DNA of 64,000 nucleotides from Lautropia sp. Lineage in GTDB: Bacteria > Pseudomonadota > Gammaproteobacteria > Burkholderiales > Burkholderiaceae_E. This document shows positions 1 to 7,297 of this stretch, piece by piece. The translations under genes were made by a program, and so were the position numbers. Position 1 is the first letter of the stretch; every line of letters begins with the position of its first letter. Below the pieces are notes generated by a model. That model searched no databases, had not been told where the DNA came from, and saw nothing but the letters and a program-made list of their open reading frames with translations. The stretch is taken from NCBI GenBank assembly GCA_030523825.1, contig JAUNHU010000001.1, positions 50,383-114,382 of the forward strand. Reading direction: 5' to 3'.

Positions 1-91
1 TCCCCGTCCACCTTGCCCGGCAGTTCAACCCCTCCCCGAAGCGGAGTCCTTTCCGGGCAAATCCCGCCACCCTTTCACCACGCATAGCAAC

Positions 92-529
92 ATGCACCTC
101 CTTGTCCAGCGCGTATCAGAAGCCGCCGTCCGCATCGACGGCAACATTGCAGGGCAGATCGGCCAGGGTTTACTCGTTTTTGTCTGTGCAGAGCCCAATG
201 ACACCATCGAGCAGGCGCAACGCGTGGTGGCCAAGCTGCTGAAGCTGCGCATCTTCAGTGACGAGGCAGGCAAGATGAATCGCAGCGTGCAGGATGTGGG
301 CGGCGGCCTGCTCATCGTCAGCCAGTTCACGCTGGCAGCCGATGTGCGTCAGGGAAACCGACCCAGCTTCATTGGCGCTGCGCCGCCCGCACTGGGTGAG
401 GCTCTTTACGAAGACGTGTTGCGCCTCGCCCGTGAACAGCACCCCAATGTCGAAAGTGGCCGCTTTGGTGCGGACATGAAGATCTCGCTCATCAACGATG
501 GCCCGGTTACGATACCGATGCGGTTCTGA
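92..529 (+). CDS. dtd: D-aminoacyl-tRNA deacylase
   Basis: Cytoplasmic proofreading enzyme that hydrolyses D-amino acids (and glycine mis-attached to tRNA-Ala) from tRNA. The 145-residue length is normal for the bacterial DTD family. The family signatures are present: SQFTL at residues 77-81, whose Thr80 is the conserved active-site position, and NDGPVT at 135-140, which carries the Gly-Pro motif that excludes L-aminoacyl substrates. FGADM at 125-129 also matches the family. The ATG at 92 is chosen because the family begins with M-x-x-L/V-x-Q-R-V, as here. It stands 106 bp before the next gene and has no obvious functional link with it. The 91 bp upstream are open in frame 1 but the translation resembles nothing I know. 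The assignment is very secure. Confidence 0.96.
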   Translation: MHLLVQRVSEAAVRIDGNIAGQIGQGLLVFVCAEPNDTIEQAQRVVAKLLKLRIFSDEAGKMNRSVQDVGGGLLIVSQFTLAADVRQGNRPSFIGAAPPALGEALYEDVLRLAREQHPNVESGRFGADMKISLINDGPVTIPMRF

Positions 530-634
530 TCAGGGCGCGTCGCCCCAAACTGCAACCGCAACGGATCGGCACCGCCATTTTCATGTAACGAAGTACGGGC
601 AGGACGATGCCCATGTCAGTCGAGGAGATGCCTC

Positions 635-1282
635 ATGAGCCGATTTTCCGAGATCCTGAAAGCAGAGTGTGCCGATGACTGGCATGCCAGCGTCAACCAC
701 CGCTTCGTGAAGGAGATCTTTGCCGGAACACTTGATGACGCCCATCTGCGGCGCTATCTGGTGCAGGACTATCAGTTCGTCGACCGCTTCGTGGCGCTGC
801 TGGGGGCTGCCATCGCCAGTGCGGACCAGTTTGCGGCACGTGTACGGTTATCGCAGTTTGCCGCGATGATCACCAGTGACGAGAACACCTACTTCATTCG
901 CTGCTTCGATGCGCTCGGTGTTCCGGAAACCGACCACCATGCCCCGGCGCTTGAGCGCATTACGCGGGATTTCCAGGAGCTGATGCGTGAAGCTGCCGAC
1001 AGCCGACGCTACGCCAGTGCCCTCGCCGTCCTCTGTGTGGCGGAGGGGCTCTATCTGGACTGGGCCGACCGGCCCGAACGCCCCCGCCCCGAGCGCTTCG
1101 AGCACGCGGAATGGATCGAACTTCATGCCAACGATCTCTTCCGAAAATTCGTCGGCTGGCTGCGCAGCGAGCTGGATCGCATGGGCACGCTGATTTCGCC
1201 GTCTGAAAAGGAAGAAGCCCGCAGATTCTTCCATCGTGCCGTGCGACTGGAGCGGGCTTTCTTCGACATGGTCTATGCCTGA
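635..1282 (+). CDS. TenA/thiaminase II-family protein
   Basis: 215-residue all-helical protein of the TenA (thiaminase II) family. Members hydrolyse the aminopyrimidine of degraded thiamin for salvage, or act as C-C bond hydrolases of unknown substrate. Visible family features are an N-terminal WHASVNHRFVKEIFAG segment (residues 16-31), YLVQDYQFVDRF (41-52) and LCVAEGLYLDWA near residue 135, where the Glu matches the conserved C-terminal acidic residue. I do not see the catalytic Cys typical of the classical TenA_C subfamily in the usual position, so it looks more like the TenA_E branch. No other thiamin gene and no THI-box-like sequence lies nearby, so a role in thiamin salvage is only family inference. 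A Shine-Dalgarno-like GAGGAG precedes the ATG by about 8 nt. Confidence 0.8.
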   Translation: MSRFSEILKAECADDWHASVNHRFVKEIFAGTLDDAHLRRYLVQDYQFVDRFVALLGAAIASADQFAARVRLSQFAAMITSDENTYFIRCFDALGVPETDHHAPALERITRDFQELMREAADSRRYASALAVLCVAEGLYLDWADRPERPRPERFEHAEWIELHANDLFRKFVGWLRSELDRMGTLISPSEKEEARRFFHRAVRLERAFFDMVYA

Positions 1283-1388
1283 ACGGCCTCGCCCCCTGTC
1301 TGGCCCTCGGTGACGCGGAGTGCGCACTCATCGTTTCAGGCTGCGCAATCATCACCCGGGTGGTGGTTGGCTGAACGGACAGCATGGG

Positions 1389-1603
1389 GCGGTGTCGGGT
1401 GTTGCCTCTTTCGACACCGCATCAGCGTCCCCCTGCCAGGGATCAGGATCGGGAGAAGTTGCCATGCAGCCCGCCCGGAACAGGAGCAGAATACGGTCAG
1501 TACCGGCTTGCTTGGCAGGGCGCGAGGCAGCATGAACGCTGCAGGCCTCGCCCCATCGCCGGACAAGCGTGACGGAACCCGCGCACCGCATGGCGCGGGT
1601 TCC
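1389..1603 (+). promoter_or_regulatory. Hairpin-rich leader upstream of the threonate operon
   Basis: The 361-bp gap between the tenA-like gene and ltnD has no credible ORF but holds three inverted repeats in a row. The first has 9-bp arms at 1389-1397 and 1412-1420. The second has arms at 1522-1531 and 1538-1551 with a 4-nt bulge. The third is a perfect 11-bp stem with arms at 1574-1584 and 1593-1603 and an 8-nt loop, followed by TGTTTCC. The last could be a weak intrinsic terminator or attenuator 40 nt before the ltnD start. I recognise no known riboswitch consensus. The tRNA-like or riboswitch character is unproven; what is directly visible is only the pairing potential. Confidence 0.4.
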
Positions 1604-1643
1604 TGTTTCCGTTCCATTCAGGCATTCGATCTGGAGACACCTC

Positions 1644-2549
1644 ATGTCCAAGAAAACCGTAGGGGTGGTTGGTCTCGGCGCGATGGGCGCCGGCATTGCA
1701 AAAACGCTGCGTGACCGCGGCTTCGATGTCGTGGTGTGTGACGCCCGGCCCGGTGTGGCCGAAACCTTTGCAAAGGACGGCGGGGTGGCGTGCCGCTTTC
1801 CGTCCGAAGTGGCCGAGCGTGTTCAGGTGCTGGTTTCGGTGGTGGTGAATGCGGCGCAGACCGAGGACGTGCTCTTTGGCGAGCATGGGGCGGCCCAGGC
1901 GCTGAAGCCCGGCAGCACTTTCATCATGTGTTCCACCGTCGACCCGAACTGGTCGATCGCGCTGGAAGGCCGGCTGAACGCCATGCAACTGCACTACATC
2001 GACGCACCAATTTCCGGTGGCGCAGCCAAGGCGGCCTCCGGCCAGATGACGATGATGACCGCGGCCAAGCCCGATGCCTATGCGGCCGCCAACGAGGTGC
2101 TGGACGCGATGGCCGGCAAGGTCTACCGGCTGGGCGACAAGGCCGGCGCAGGCAGCAAGGTGAAGATCATCAATCAGCTGCTGGCCGGTGTGCACATTGC
2201 GGCAGCGGCCGAAGCGATGGCGCTGGGGCTGCGCGAAGGTGTGGATGCCGACGCGCTCTACGAAGTCATCACCAACAGCGCTGGCAACAGCTGGATGTTC
2301 GAGAACCGCATGGCCCATGTGATTGCCGGCGACTACACACCACTGTCGGCCGTGGACATCTTCGTGAAGGATCTCGGCCTGGTGCTGGACACCGCCCGCG
2401 CCACGAAATTCCCGCTGCCACTGGCGGCCACGGCGCACCAGATGTTCATGCAGGCATCCACGGCCGGACACGGGCGCGAAGACGACAGCGCCGTCATCAA
2501 GATCTTCCCCGGCATCAGCCTGCCAGAGAAAAAGGACGACAAGGCGTGA
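1644..2549 (+). CDS. ltnD: L-threonate dehydrogenase (3-hydroxyisobutyrate dehydrogenase family)
   Basis: NAD-dependent oxidation of L-threonate to 2-oxo-tetronate, the first step of threonate catabolism, in the cytoplasm. The 301-residue protein has the N-terminal Rossmann motif GLGAMGAGIA (residues 10-19), the substrate-binding segment DAPISGGAAKAASGQMT (120-136) and the catalytic Lys (K174) in KVKIINQLL, all diagnostic of beta-hydroxyacid dehydrogenases. The choice of LtnD over a generic 3-hydroxyisobutyrate dehydrogenase rests on context: it is followed by otnK and otnC, its known pathway partners. The ATG at 1644 has GGAGA 7 nt upstream and starts exactly at the Rossmann fold, so it is preferred over the upstream in-frame ATG at 1569. 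Substrate preference (L-threonate versus an erythronate isomer) cannot be read from the sequence. Confidence 0.88.
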   Translation: MSKKTVGVVGLGAMGAGIAKTLRDRGFDVVVCDARPGVAETFAKDGGVACRFPSEVAERVQVLVSVVVNAAQTEDVLFGEHGAAQALKPGSTFIMCSTVDPNWSIALEGRLNAMQLHYIDAPISGGAAKAASGQMTMMTAAKPDAYAAANEVLDAMAGKVYRLGDKAGAGSKVKIINQLLAGVHIAAAAEAMALGLREGVDADALYEVITNSAGNSWMFENRMAHVIAGDYTPLSAVDIFVKDLGLVLDTARATKFPLPLAATAHQMFMQASTAGHGREDDSAVIKIFPGISLPEKKDDKA

Positions 2550-2598
2550 ATGCACCGGCATGAACACGCGATGACCTGAGATCAGCACATCACACACC

Positions 2599-3933
2599 AT
2601 GAACACGACCACCTCGTCACCCAACGATCCGGCGCCATCATCGGCACCAGCCGCCGCATCCGGCGGCAAGCGCATCCTCCTCGGCTGCATCGCCGATGAT
2701 TTCACCGGCGCCACCGACCTTGCCAACAACCTCGTGCGCGCGGGCATGCGCGTAGTGCAGACCATCGGCGTGCCCTCCGGCCCGCTGGATGCCGAAGCCG
2801 ACGCCGTGGTGGTGGCACTGAAGTCCCGGACCATTCCGGTCCAGGACGCCATCTACCAATCGCTCGCCGCGCTCAAGTGGCTTCAGGCCCAGGGTGCGCA
2901 GCAGTTCTATTTCAAATACTGCTCCACCTTCGACAGCACGCCACAGGGCAACATCGGCCCCGTCACCGAGGCGCTGATGGACGTGCTGAACACCCCGTTC
3001 ACCATTGCCACGCCGGCCTTCCCCGACAACAAGCGGACGGTGTTCAAGGGCTACCTGTTCGCCGGCGAGGGCCTTCTGAACGAGAGCGGCATGCAGAATC
3101 ACCCGCTGACGCCGATGACCGACCCGAACCTGGTTCGCGTGATGCAGGCACAGACGAAGCGCAAGGTGGGCCTGATCGACTACCGTGTGGTGGCCCAGGG
3201 TGAACAGGCGATTCGTGCCCGCATCGAGGAACTGAAGGCCGAAGGGGTGGGCGTTGCCATCGTCGATGCCATCTCCAATGACGACCTGCTGCGCATGGCA
3301 CCGGCGCTGAAGGACCTGCCACTGCTGACGGCAGGTTCGGGCGTGGCCATCGGCCTGCCGGGCAACTTCGGTCTGGCGCCGTCCAGCACTGCTGCCGCCC
3401 TGCCCGCTGCCAGCGGCCTGAAAGCCATCGTCTCGGGCAGCTGCTCGGTAGCCACCAACGGTCAGGTCGCCGATTTCATCAAGCGCGGCGGCGAAGCAAT
3501 GGCCATCGACCCGCTGCGCATTGCAGCCGGCGTGAACGTGGCGGCCGAAGTGCTGGCCTGGGCCGAATCCCGCATCACCAAGGAGCCGGTACTGGTCTAT
3601 TCCACCGCCGAACCCTCGGCTGTGAAGCGCATCCAGAGCGAGCTGGGCGTGGAAAAGGCAGGCAGCATGGTGGAGCATGTGATCGCCGACATTGCACGCG
3701 GGCTGGTGGAGCGCGGCGTGCGGCAGCTGGTGGTGGCCGGTGGCGAAACCTCCGGCGCCTGCGTACAGGCACTGGAAATTGCCCAGATGCGTATCGGTCA
3801 TCAGATCGACCCTGGTGTGCCCTGGTGTCATGCCGTGTCGCCGCTGGCACCGGAGGGTCTTCACATCACACTCAAGTCCGGCAACTTCGGTACGGTGGAT
3901 TTCTTCACCAAGGCTTTCGGGCAACTGGGCTGA
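2599..3933 (+). CDS. otnK: 3-oxo-tetronate kinase (DUF1537 family)
   Basis: ATP-dependent phosphorylation of 3-oxo-tetronate to 3-oxo-tetronate 4-phosphate. The 444-residue protein has the N-terminal DUF1537 signature GCIADDFTGATDLANNLV (residues 30-47), the substrate-domain segment YFKYCSTFDSTPQGNIG, and a C-terminal nucleotide-binding domain containing the glycine-rich GGETSGACVQAL near residue 380, which matches the family's phosphate-binding loop. About 24 Ser/Ala/Pro-rich residues precede the conserved start of the domain, so initiation could lie slightly downstream. It sits 49 bp after ltnD and 211 bp before otnC on the same strand, consistent with one transcript. The family assignment is firm, and the specific substrate follows from the neighbours. 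Confidence 0.9.
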   Translation: MNTTTSSPNDPAPSSAPAAASGGKRILLGCIADDFTGATDLANNLVRAGMRVVQTIGVPSGPLDAEADAVVVALKSRTIPVQDAIYQSLAALKWLQAQGAQQFYFKYCSTFDSTPQGNIGPVTEALMDVLNTPFTIATPAFPDNKRTVFKGYLFAGEGLLNESGMQNHPLTPMTDPNLVRVMQAQTKRKVGLIDYRVVAQGEQAIRARIEELKAEGVGVAIVDAISNDDLLRMAPALKDLPLLTAGSGVAIGLPGNFGLAPSSTAAALPAASGLKAIVSGSCSVATNGQVADFIKRGGEAMAIDPLRIAAGVNVAAEVLAWAESRITKEPVLVYSTAEPSAVKRIQSELGVEKAGSMVEHVIADIARGLVERGVRQLVVAGGETSGACVQALEIAQMRIGHQIDPGVPWCHAVSPLAPEGLHITLKSGNFGTVDFFTKAFGQLG

Positions 3934-4144
3934 AACCCTTCATGGAACGCCGGGCAAGGCAAGACTACCGACAGGCAGGATGAAGCGACATCAGGGCACC
4001 CGGTCCTGAACGATACTCTCCTGCCTGCTCATTGACAGACTGCCCCGGCTTTCCCTGACAAGAACAACGGCCTGCACCACGTCGCTGGAGACACCGCCAT
4101 CACCCGCTTCAGGCAGCGCAGGCCACAACAGAAATCTCCCTCTC

Positions 4145-4855
4145 ATGACAAAAGACATTCCCTTCATGAACGAAGCCGAGGCGCGCGAGGAAATCTGCCG
4201 GGTGGGCAGAGTGCTGTTCAAGCGCGGCTATGTACATGCCACCGCCGGCAACATCAGTGTACGGCTGGCCGATGGCTTTCTCATCACCCCCACCGATGCC
4301 TGCCTGGGCACACTCGTGCCCGAGCGGCTGGCAAAGCTGGATCGGGACGGCAATCAGGTATCGGGCGACCGGGGCAGCAAGACCATCGTGCTGCACCGTC
4401 GAATCTATGAAGCCACCGAACAAACCGGGGCGCCGGCACGCTGCGTGATCCACACCCACAGCACGAATCTGGTTGCGTGCTCACTGGCAGCAGACACGGC
4501 AGCCGGCAATCAACTGCCAGCCGACGCCGAGCTGTTGCCGCCGATCACGCCCTATTTCGTGATGAAGGTGGGGCGGGTACCGCACATTCCGTATCACCGA
4601 CCGGGCCATGCCGATGCGGCAGAAGCAGTGGCGCAGGCGATTGCGCGTCATGCGGCAGCAGGGCATCCGATCCGGGCCGTGATGCTGGCACGGCTGGGGC
4701 CGAACGTGTGGCACGACACGCCGGCAGCGGCCATGGCCACGCTGGAAGAACTGGAAGAAACAGCAAAGCTGTGGACGATGCTGACCCCGAAGCCCACACC
4801 GCTGAGCGAGGCGCAGATCGAGGATTTGCGCAAAACCTTTGGCGCAAGCTGGTAG
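4145..4855 (+). CDS. otnC: 3-oxo-tetronate 4-phosphate decarboxylase (class II aldolase family)
   Basis: Metal-dependent decarboxylation of 3-oxo-tetronate 4-phosphate to dihydroxyacetone phosphate, the last step of the pathway. The 236-residue class II aldolase/adducin domain shows HATAGNISVR (residues 31-40), the metal-binding pair H103/H105 in HTHSTNL and a third His cluster in IPYHRPGH near residue 155. The family normally ligands Zn or Mn with three histidines, which are all present. The ATG at 4145 gives full-length alignment to the family start. It ends one base before the stop codon of the convergent xthA, so the two transcripts meet with no terminator-sized space. otnI, the isomerase expected between LtnD and OtnK chemistry, is not in this cluster. 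Confidence 0.88.
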   Translation: MTKDIPFMNEAEAREEICRVGRVLFKRGYVHATAGNISVRLADGFLITPTDACLGTLVPERLAKLDRDGNQVSGDRGSKTIVLHRRIYEATEQTGAPARCVIHTHSTNLVACSLAADTAAGNQLPADAELLPPITPYFVMKVGRVPHIPYHRPGHADAAEAVAQAIARHAAAGHPIRAVMLARLGPNVWHDTPAAAMATLEELEETAKLWTMLTPKPTPLSEAQIEDLRKTFGASW

Positions 4856-4856
4856 C

Positions 4857-5663
4857 TTAGCTCGCCTTCTTCCACGACACGACGACAGGCGTGTGGTCGC
4901 TGGGTTTTTCCAGGCGACGGGGCGCCTTGTCGATCCAGCAGGATTCGATGCCGGGACGCAGGGCGTCGGAAACGAGGATCAGGTCGATGCGCAGGCCGGC
5001 GTTGCGCCGGAAACCCAGCATCCGGTAGTCCCACCAGCTGTAGAGTTTGGGCTCCTGCTCGAACAGCCGGAAAGCATCGTGCAGACCAATGTCCAGCAGT
5101 GTCTTCAGTGCAGCACGCTCCTGCGGCGAGACATGCACCTTGCCCTCCCAGGCCGCCGGATCATGCACGTCGGCGTCAGCCGGTGCGATGTTGAAATCGC
5201 CTGCCAGCACCTGCGCAACGCCGGGCTCGTCTTTCTGCAGTTGCAGCATCCACTGGCGCAATGCCTCGATCCAGCCCATCTTGTAGACGAACTTGTCGCT
5301 GTCGAGCGCCTGCCCGTTGGGGAAATAGGCGCCGATGATGCGTACCGGCCCGGCCTCGGTCTGGAAGCGCGCAGAGACGATGCGTTTCTGCTCGTCGCCC
5401 GGATTGATCGGGTTGGAGAGGGCTACGCCCTCGGGCTGATAACCGCCTGCCTTGCGGTAGAGCAGCGCCACACCGTTGTAGGTGGGTTGCCCGGTGAACA
5501 CCACGCCATAGCCAGCCGCCTCGATCTCGGCCTGCGGAAACTTGTCGTCGGTGAGCTTGGTTTCCTGCAGACAGATGAAATCCACCGGATTGGCTGCCAG
5601 CCAGTCCAGCAGGTGTTGCAGGCGCATCTTCAGCGAGTTGACGTTCCAGGTGGCGATTTTCAT
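4857..5663 (-). CDS. xthA: Exodeoxyribonuclease III (AP endonuclease)
   Basis: Base-excision-repair enzyme that cleaves abasic sites and removes 3' blocking groups. The 268-residue exonuclease-endonuclease-phosphatase fold begins MKIATWNVNSL, has the metal-binding Glu34 in QETK, the catalytic GDFNIAP near residue 155, and the C-terminal SDHTPVVV with the catalytic Asp-His. Length equals E. coli ExoIII. The start is placed at 5663 because the fold begins there; a longer reading frame adds 24 unrelated residues. It is convergent with otnC with a one-base gap. It stands alone, as is common for this gene. Confidence 0.96.
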   Translation of the reverse strand: MKIATWNVNSLKMRLQHLLDWLAANPVDFICLQETKLTDDKFPQAEIEAAGYGVVFTGQPTYNGVALLYRKAGGYQPEGVALSNPINPGDEQKRIVSARFQTEAGPVRIIGAYFPNGQALDSDKFVYKMGWIEALRQWMLQLQKDEPGVAQVLAGDFNIAPADADVHDPAAWEGKVHVSPQERAALKTLLDIGLHDAFRLFEQEPKLYSWWDYRMLGFRRNAGLRIDLILVSDALRPGIESCWIDKAPRRLEKPSDHTPVVVSWKKAS

Positions 5664-5809
5664 GGGACGGGAGCGTGTGGGGAGGAAGAAGACCCTGCCG
5701 ATTCTATGCCAGGGGCAAAAATCATCGCACGGCATCCGGCAGTTCCGCCGCCAGGTTCAGCTTTCACCCGGATGTGGCTAGCAAGACCCCGGCATCGCAC
5801 ACACTCACC

Positions 5810-6211
5810 ATGACGACCCAGCCCTACCCCATCCGCATCAAGCGCATTTACCTGCCGGCTGCACCCGATGACGGTGCCCGCGTGCTGGTGGACCGGCTGT
5901 GGCCGCGTGGCATCAGCAAGGAACGGGCGGCACTGACGCTGTGGTTGAAGGAAGTTGCACCAAGCCGTGAGCTGCGCACGTGGTTTGGACATGACCCGGC
6001 GCGCTGGCCTGATTTTTGCCAACGCTACCGCGATGAACTGGCAGACAGGGAGGCCGAGCTGCAGGTGCTGCGCGATCTGGCGACACAGGGCCCGCTGACC
6101 CTGCTGTTTGCGGCGCACGACGAAGCCCACAACAATGCAGTCGTGCTGGCGGGGCTACTGACCGGGCGCCGGGACGGCACTCGTCCATCAGACACGGGAA
6201 ATCCCGGCTAA
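5810..6211 (+). CDS. DUF488 family protein
   Basis: 133-residue cytoplasmic protein of the DUF488 (YeaO-like) family, whose biochemical role is unknown. Family hallmarks are [17 protein letters not shown] near residue 25-41, the [23 protein letters not shown] block that follows, and [15 protein letters not shown] towards the C-terminus. The start at 5810 is taken because the upstream 45 in-frame codons look non-coding and the family starts close to a beta strand equivalent to IRIKRIYLP. It is divergent from xthA (146 bp between starts) and 151 bp before glyQ. No functional link to either is evident. Confidence 0.85.
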   Translation: MTTQPYPIRIKRIYLPAAPDDGARVLVDRLWPRGISKERAALTLWLKEVAPSRELRTWFGHDPARWPDFCQRYRDELADREAELQVLRDLATQGPLTLLFAAHDEAHNNAVVLAGLLTGRRDGTRPSDTGNPG

Positions 6212-6362
6212 AATCAGGCACTTTGGCGCGCATTGCCCCACCTGCCCGACGCCTTGCCGTTGCATCATGACAACAGGCATCAGGCGCATCGGGCGAAGCA
6301 TGCCTGCCAGTCGATTCCCCCGATTTCCGGCGCCGACCGAAGCGCCCTCAACGACCAACGCG

Positions 6363-7265
6363 ATGCTGACCTTCCAACAGATCATCCTGCGACTGCAGGA
6401 ATACTGGGACAAACAGGGCTGTGCCCTGCTGCAACCTTATGACATGGAGGTTGGCGCGGGCACCTTCCATACCGCCACCTTCCTGCGGGCCATCGGCCCC
6501 GAGCCCTGGCGTGCTGCCTACGTGCAGCCCTCACGTCGCCCCAAGGACGGGCGCTATGGCGAGAACCCCAACCGCCTGCAGCACTACTACCAGTATCAGG
6601 TGGTGATGAAGCCGGCGCCGCCGAACATCCTCGACCTGTATCTGGGTTCGCTGAAGGCGCTGGGGCTCGATCCGCAGGCCAATGACATCCGCTTCGTGGA
6701 AGACGACTGGGAGTCGCCGACGCTGGGCGCCTGGGGGCTGGGCTGGGAAGTGTGGCTGAACGGCATGGAGGTCACGCAGTTCACCTACTTCCAGGAAGTG
6801 GGCTCGCTGAAATGCCTGCCCACCACCGGCGAGATCACCTACGGCATCGAGCGTCTGGCCATGTATCTGCAGAAGGTGGAGAACATCTTCGACCTGCAGT
6901 GGGCGCCGGGCATCACCTACCGCGACGTGTTTCATCAGAACGAGGTCGAGCAGTCGACCTACAACTTCACGCTGGCCAACACCGCGATGCTGTTCGTGCA
7001 TTTCGATGATTACGAGCGTGAGGCACGCGCACTGATCGAGGCAAAGCTGCCGCTGCCCGCCTACGAGATGGTGATGAAGTGCTCCCACACCTTCAACCTG
7101 CTGGATGCACGTGGCGCCATTTCGGTGACGGAGCGTGCCGCCTACATCGGCCGGGTTCGTGCGCTGGCACGCGGCGTGGCCCAGGCCTATTACGATGCGC
7201 GCGAGCGTCTCGGCTTCCCGATGATCACGGCCGAGAACCACGCAAAACTGGGAGCACGGCCTTGA
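6363..7265 (+). CDS. glyQ: Glycyl-tRNA synthetase alpha subunit
   Basis: Catalytic subunit of the heterotetrameric bacterial glycyl-tRNA synthetase, charging tRNA-Gly. The 300-residue protein starts [15 protein letters not shown] and contains the class II core segments [19 protein letters not shown] (residues 32-50), [26 protein letters not shown], and the motif-3-like [26 protein letters not shown] near residue 235-260. It is exactly the size of family members. The ATG at 6363 is preferred over the upstream ATG at 6267 because it begins at the conserved N-terminus. A TAAAAT hexamer at 6209-6214 could be a -10 box, with a poor -35. glyS follows with a coupled or very close start. Confidence 0.97.
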   Translation: MLTFQQIILRLQEYWDKQGCALLQPYDMEVGAGTFHTATFLRAIGPEPWRAAYVQPSRRPKDGRYGENPNRLQHYYQYQVVMKPAPPNILDLYLGSLKALGLDPQANDIRFVEDDWESPTLGAWGLGWEVWLNGMEVTQFTYFQEVGSLKCLPTTGEITYGIERLAMYLQKVENIFDLQWAPGITYRDVFHQNEVEQSTYNFTLANTAMLFVHFDDYEREARALIEAKLPLPAYEMVMKCSHTFNLLDARGAISVTERAAYIGRVRALARGVAQAYYDARERLGFPMITAENHAKLGARP

Positions 7266-7297
7266 GCAACAGCCCGTCCACGACCGAAGCCCCGTCC

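Noticed and set aside
1-91. Possible C-terminal end of an upstream gene (frame 1 open to a stop at 85-87)
   Set aside because: The short Pro/Ser-rich translation matches no family I know, and tyrS-type endings expected before dtd are not seen.
530-634. Possible TPP riboswitch before the TenA-like gene
   Set aside because: The 105-bp gap has no CTGAGA-type thi-box core and is short for the element.
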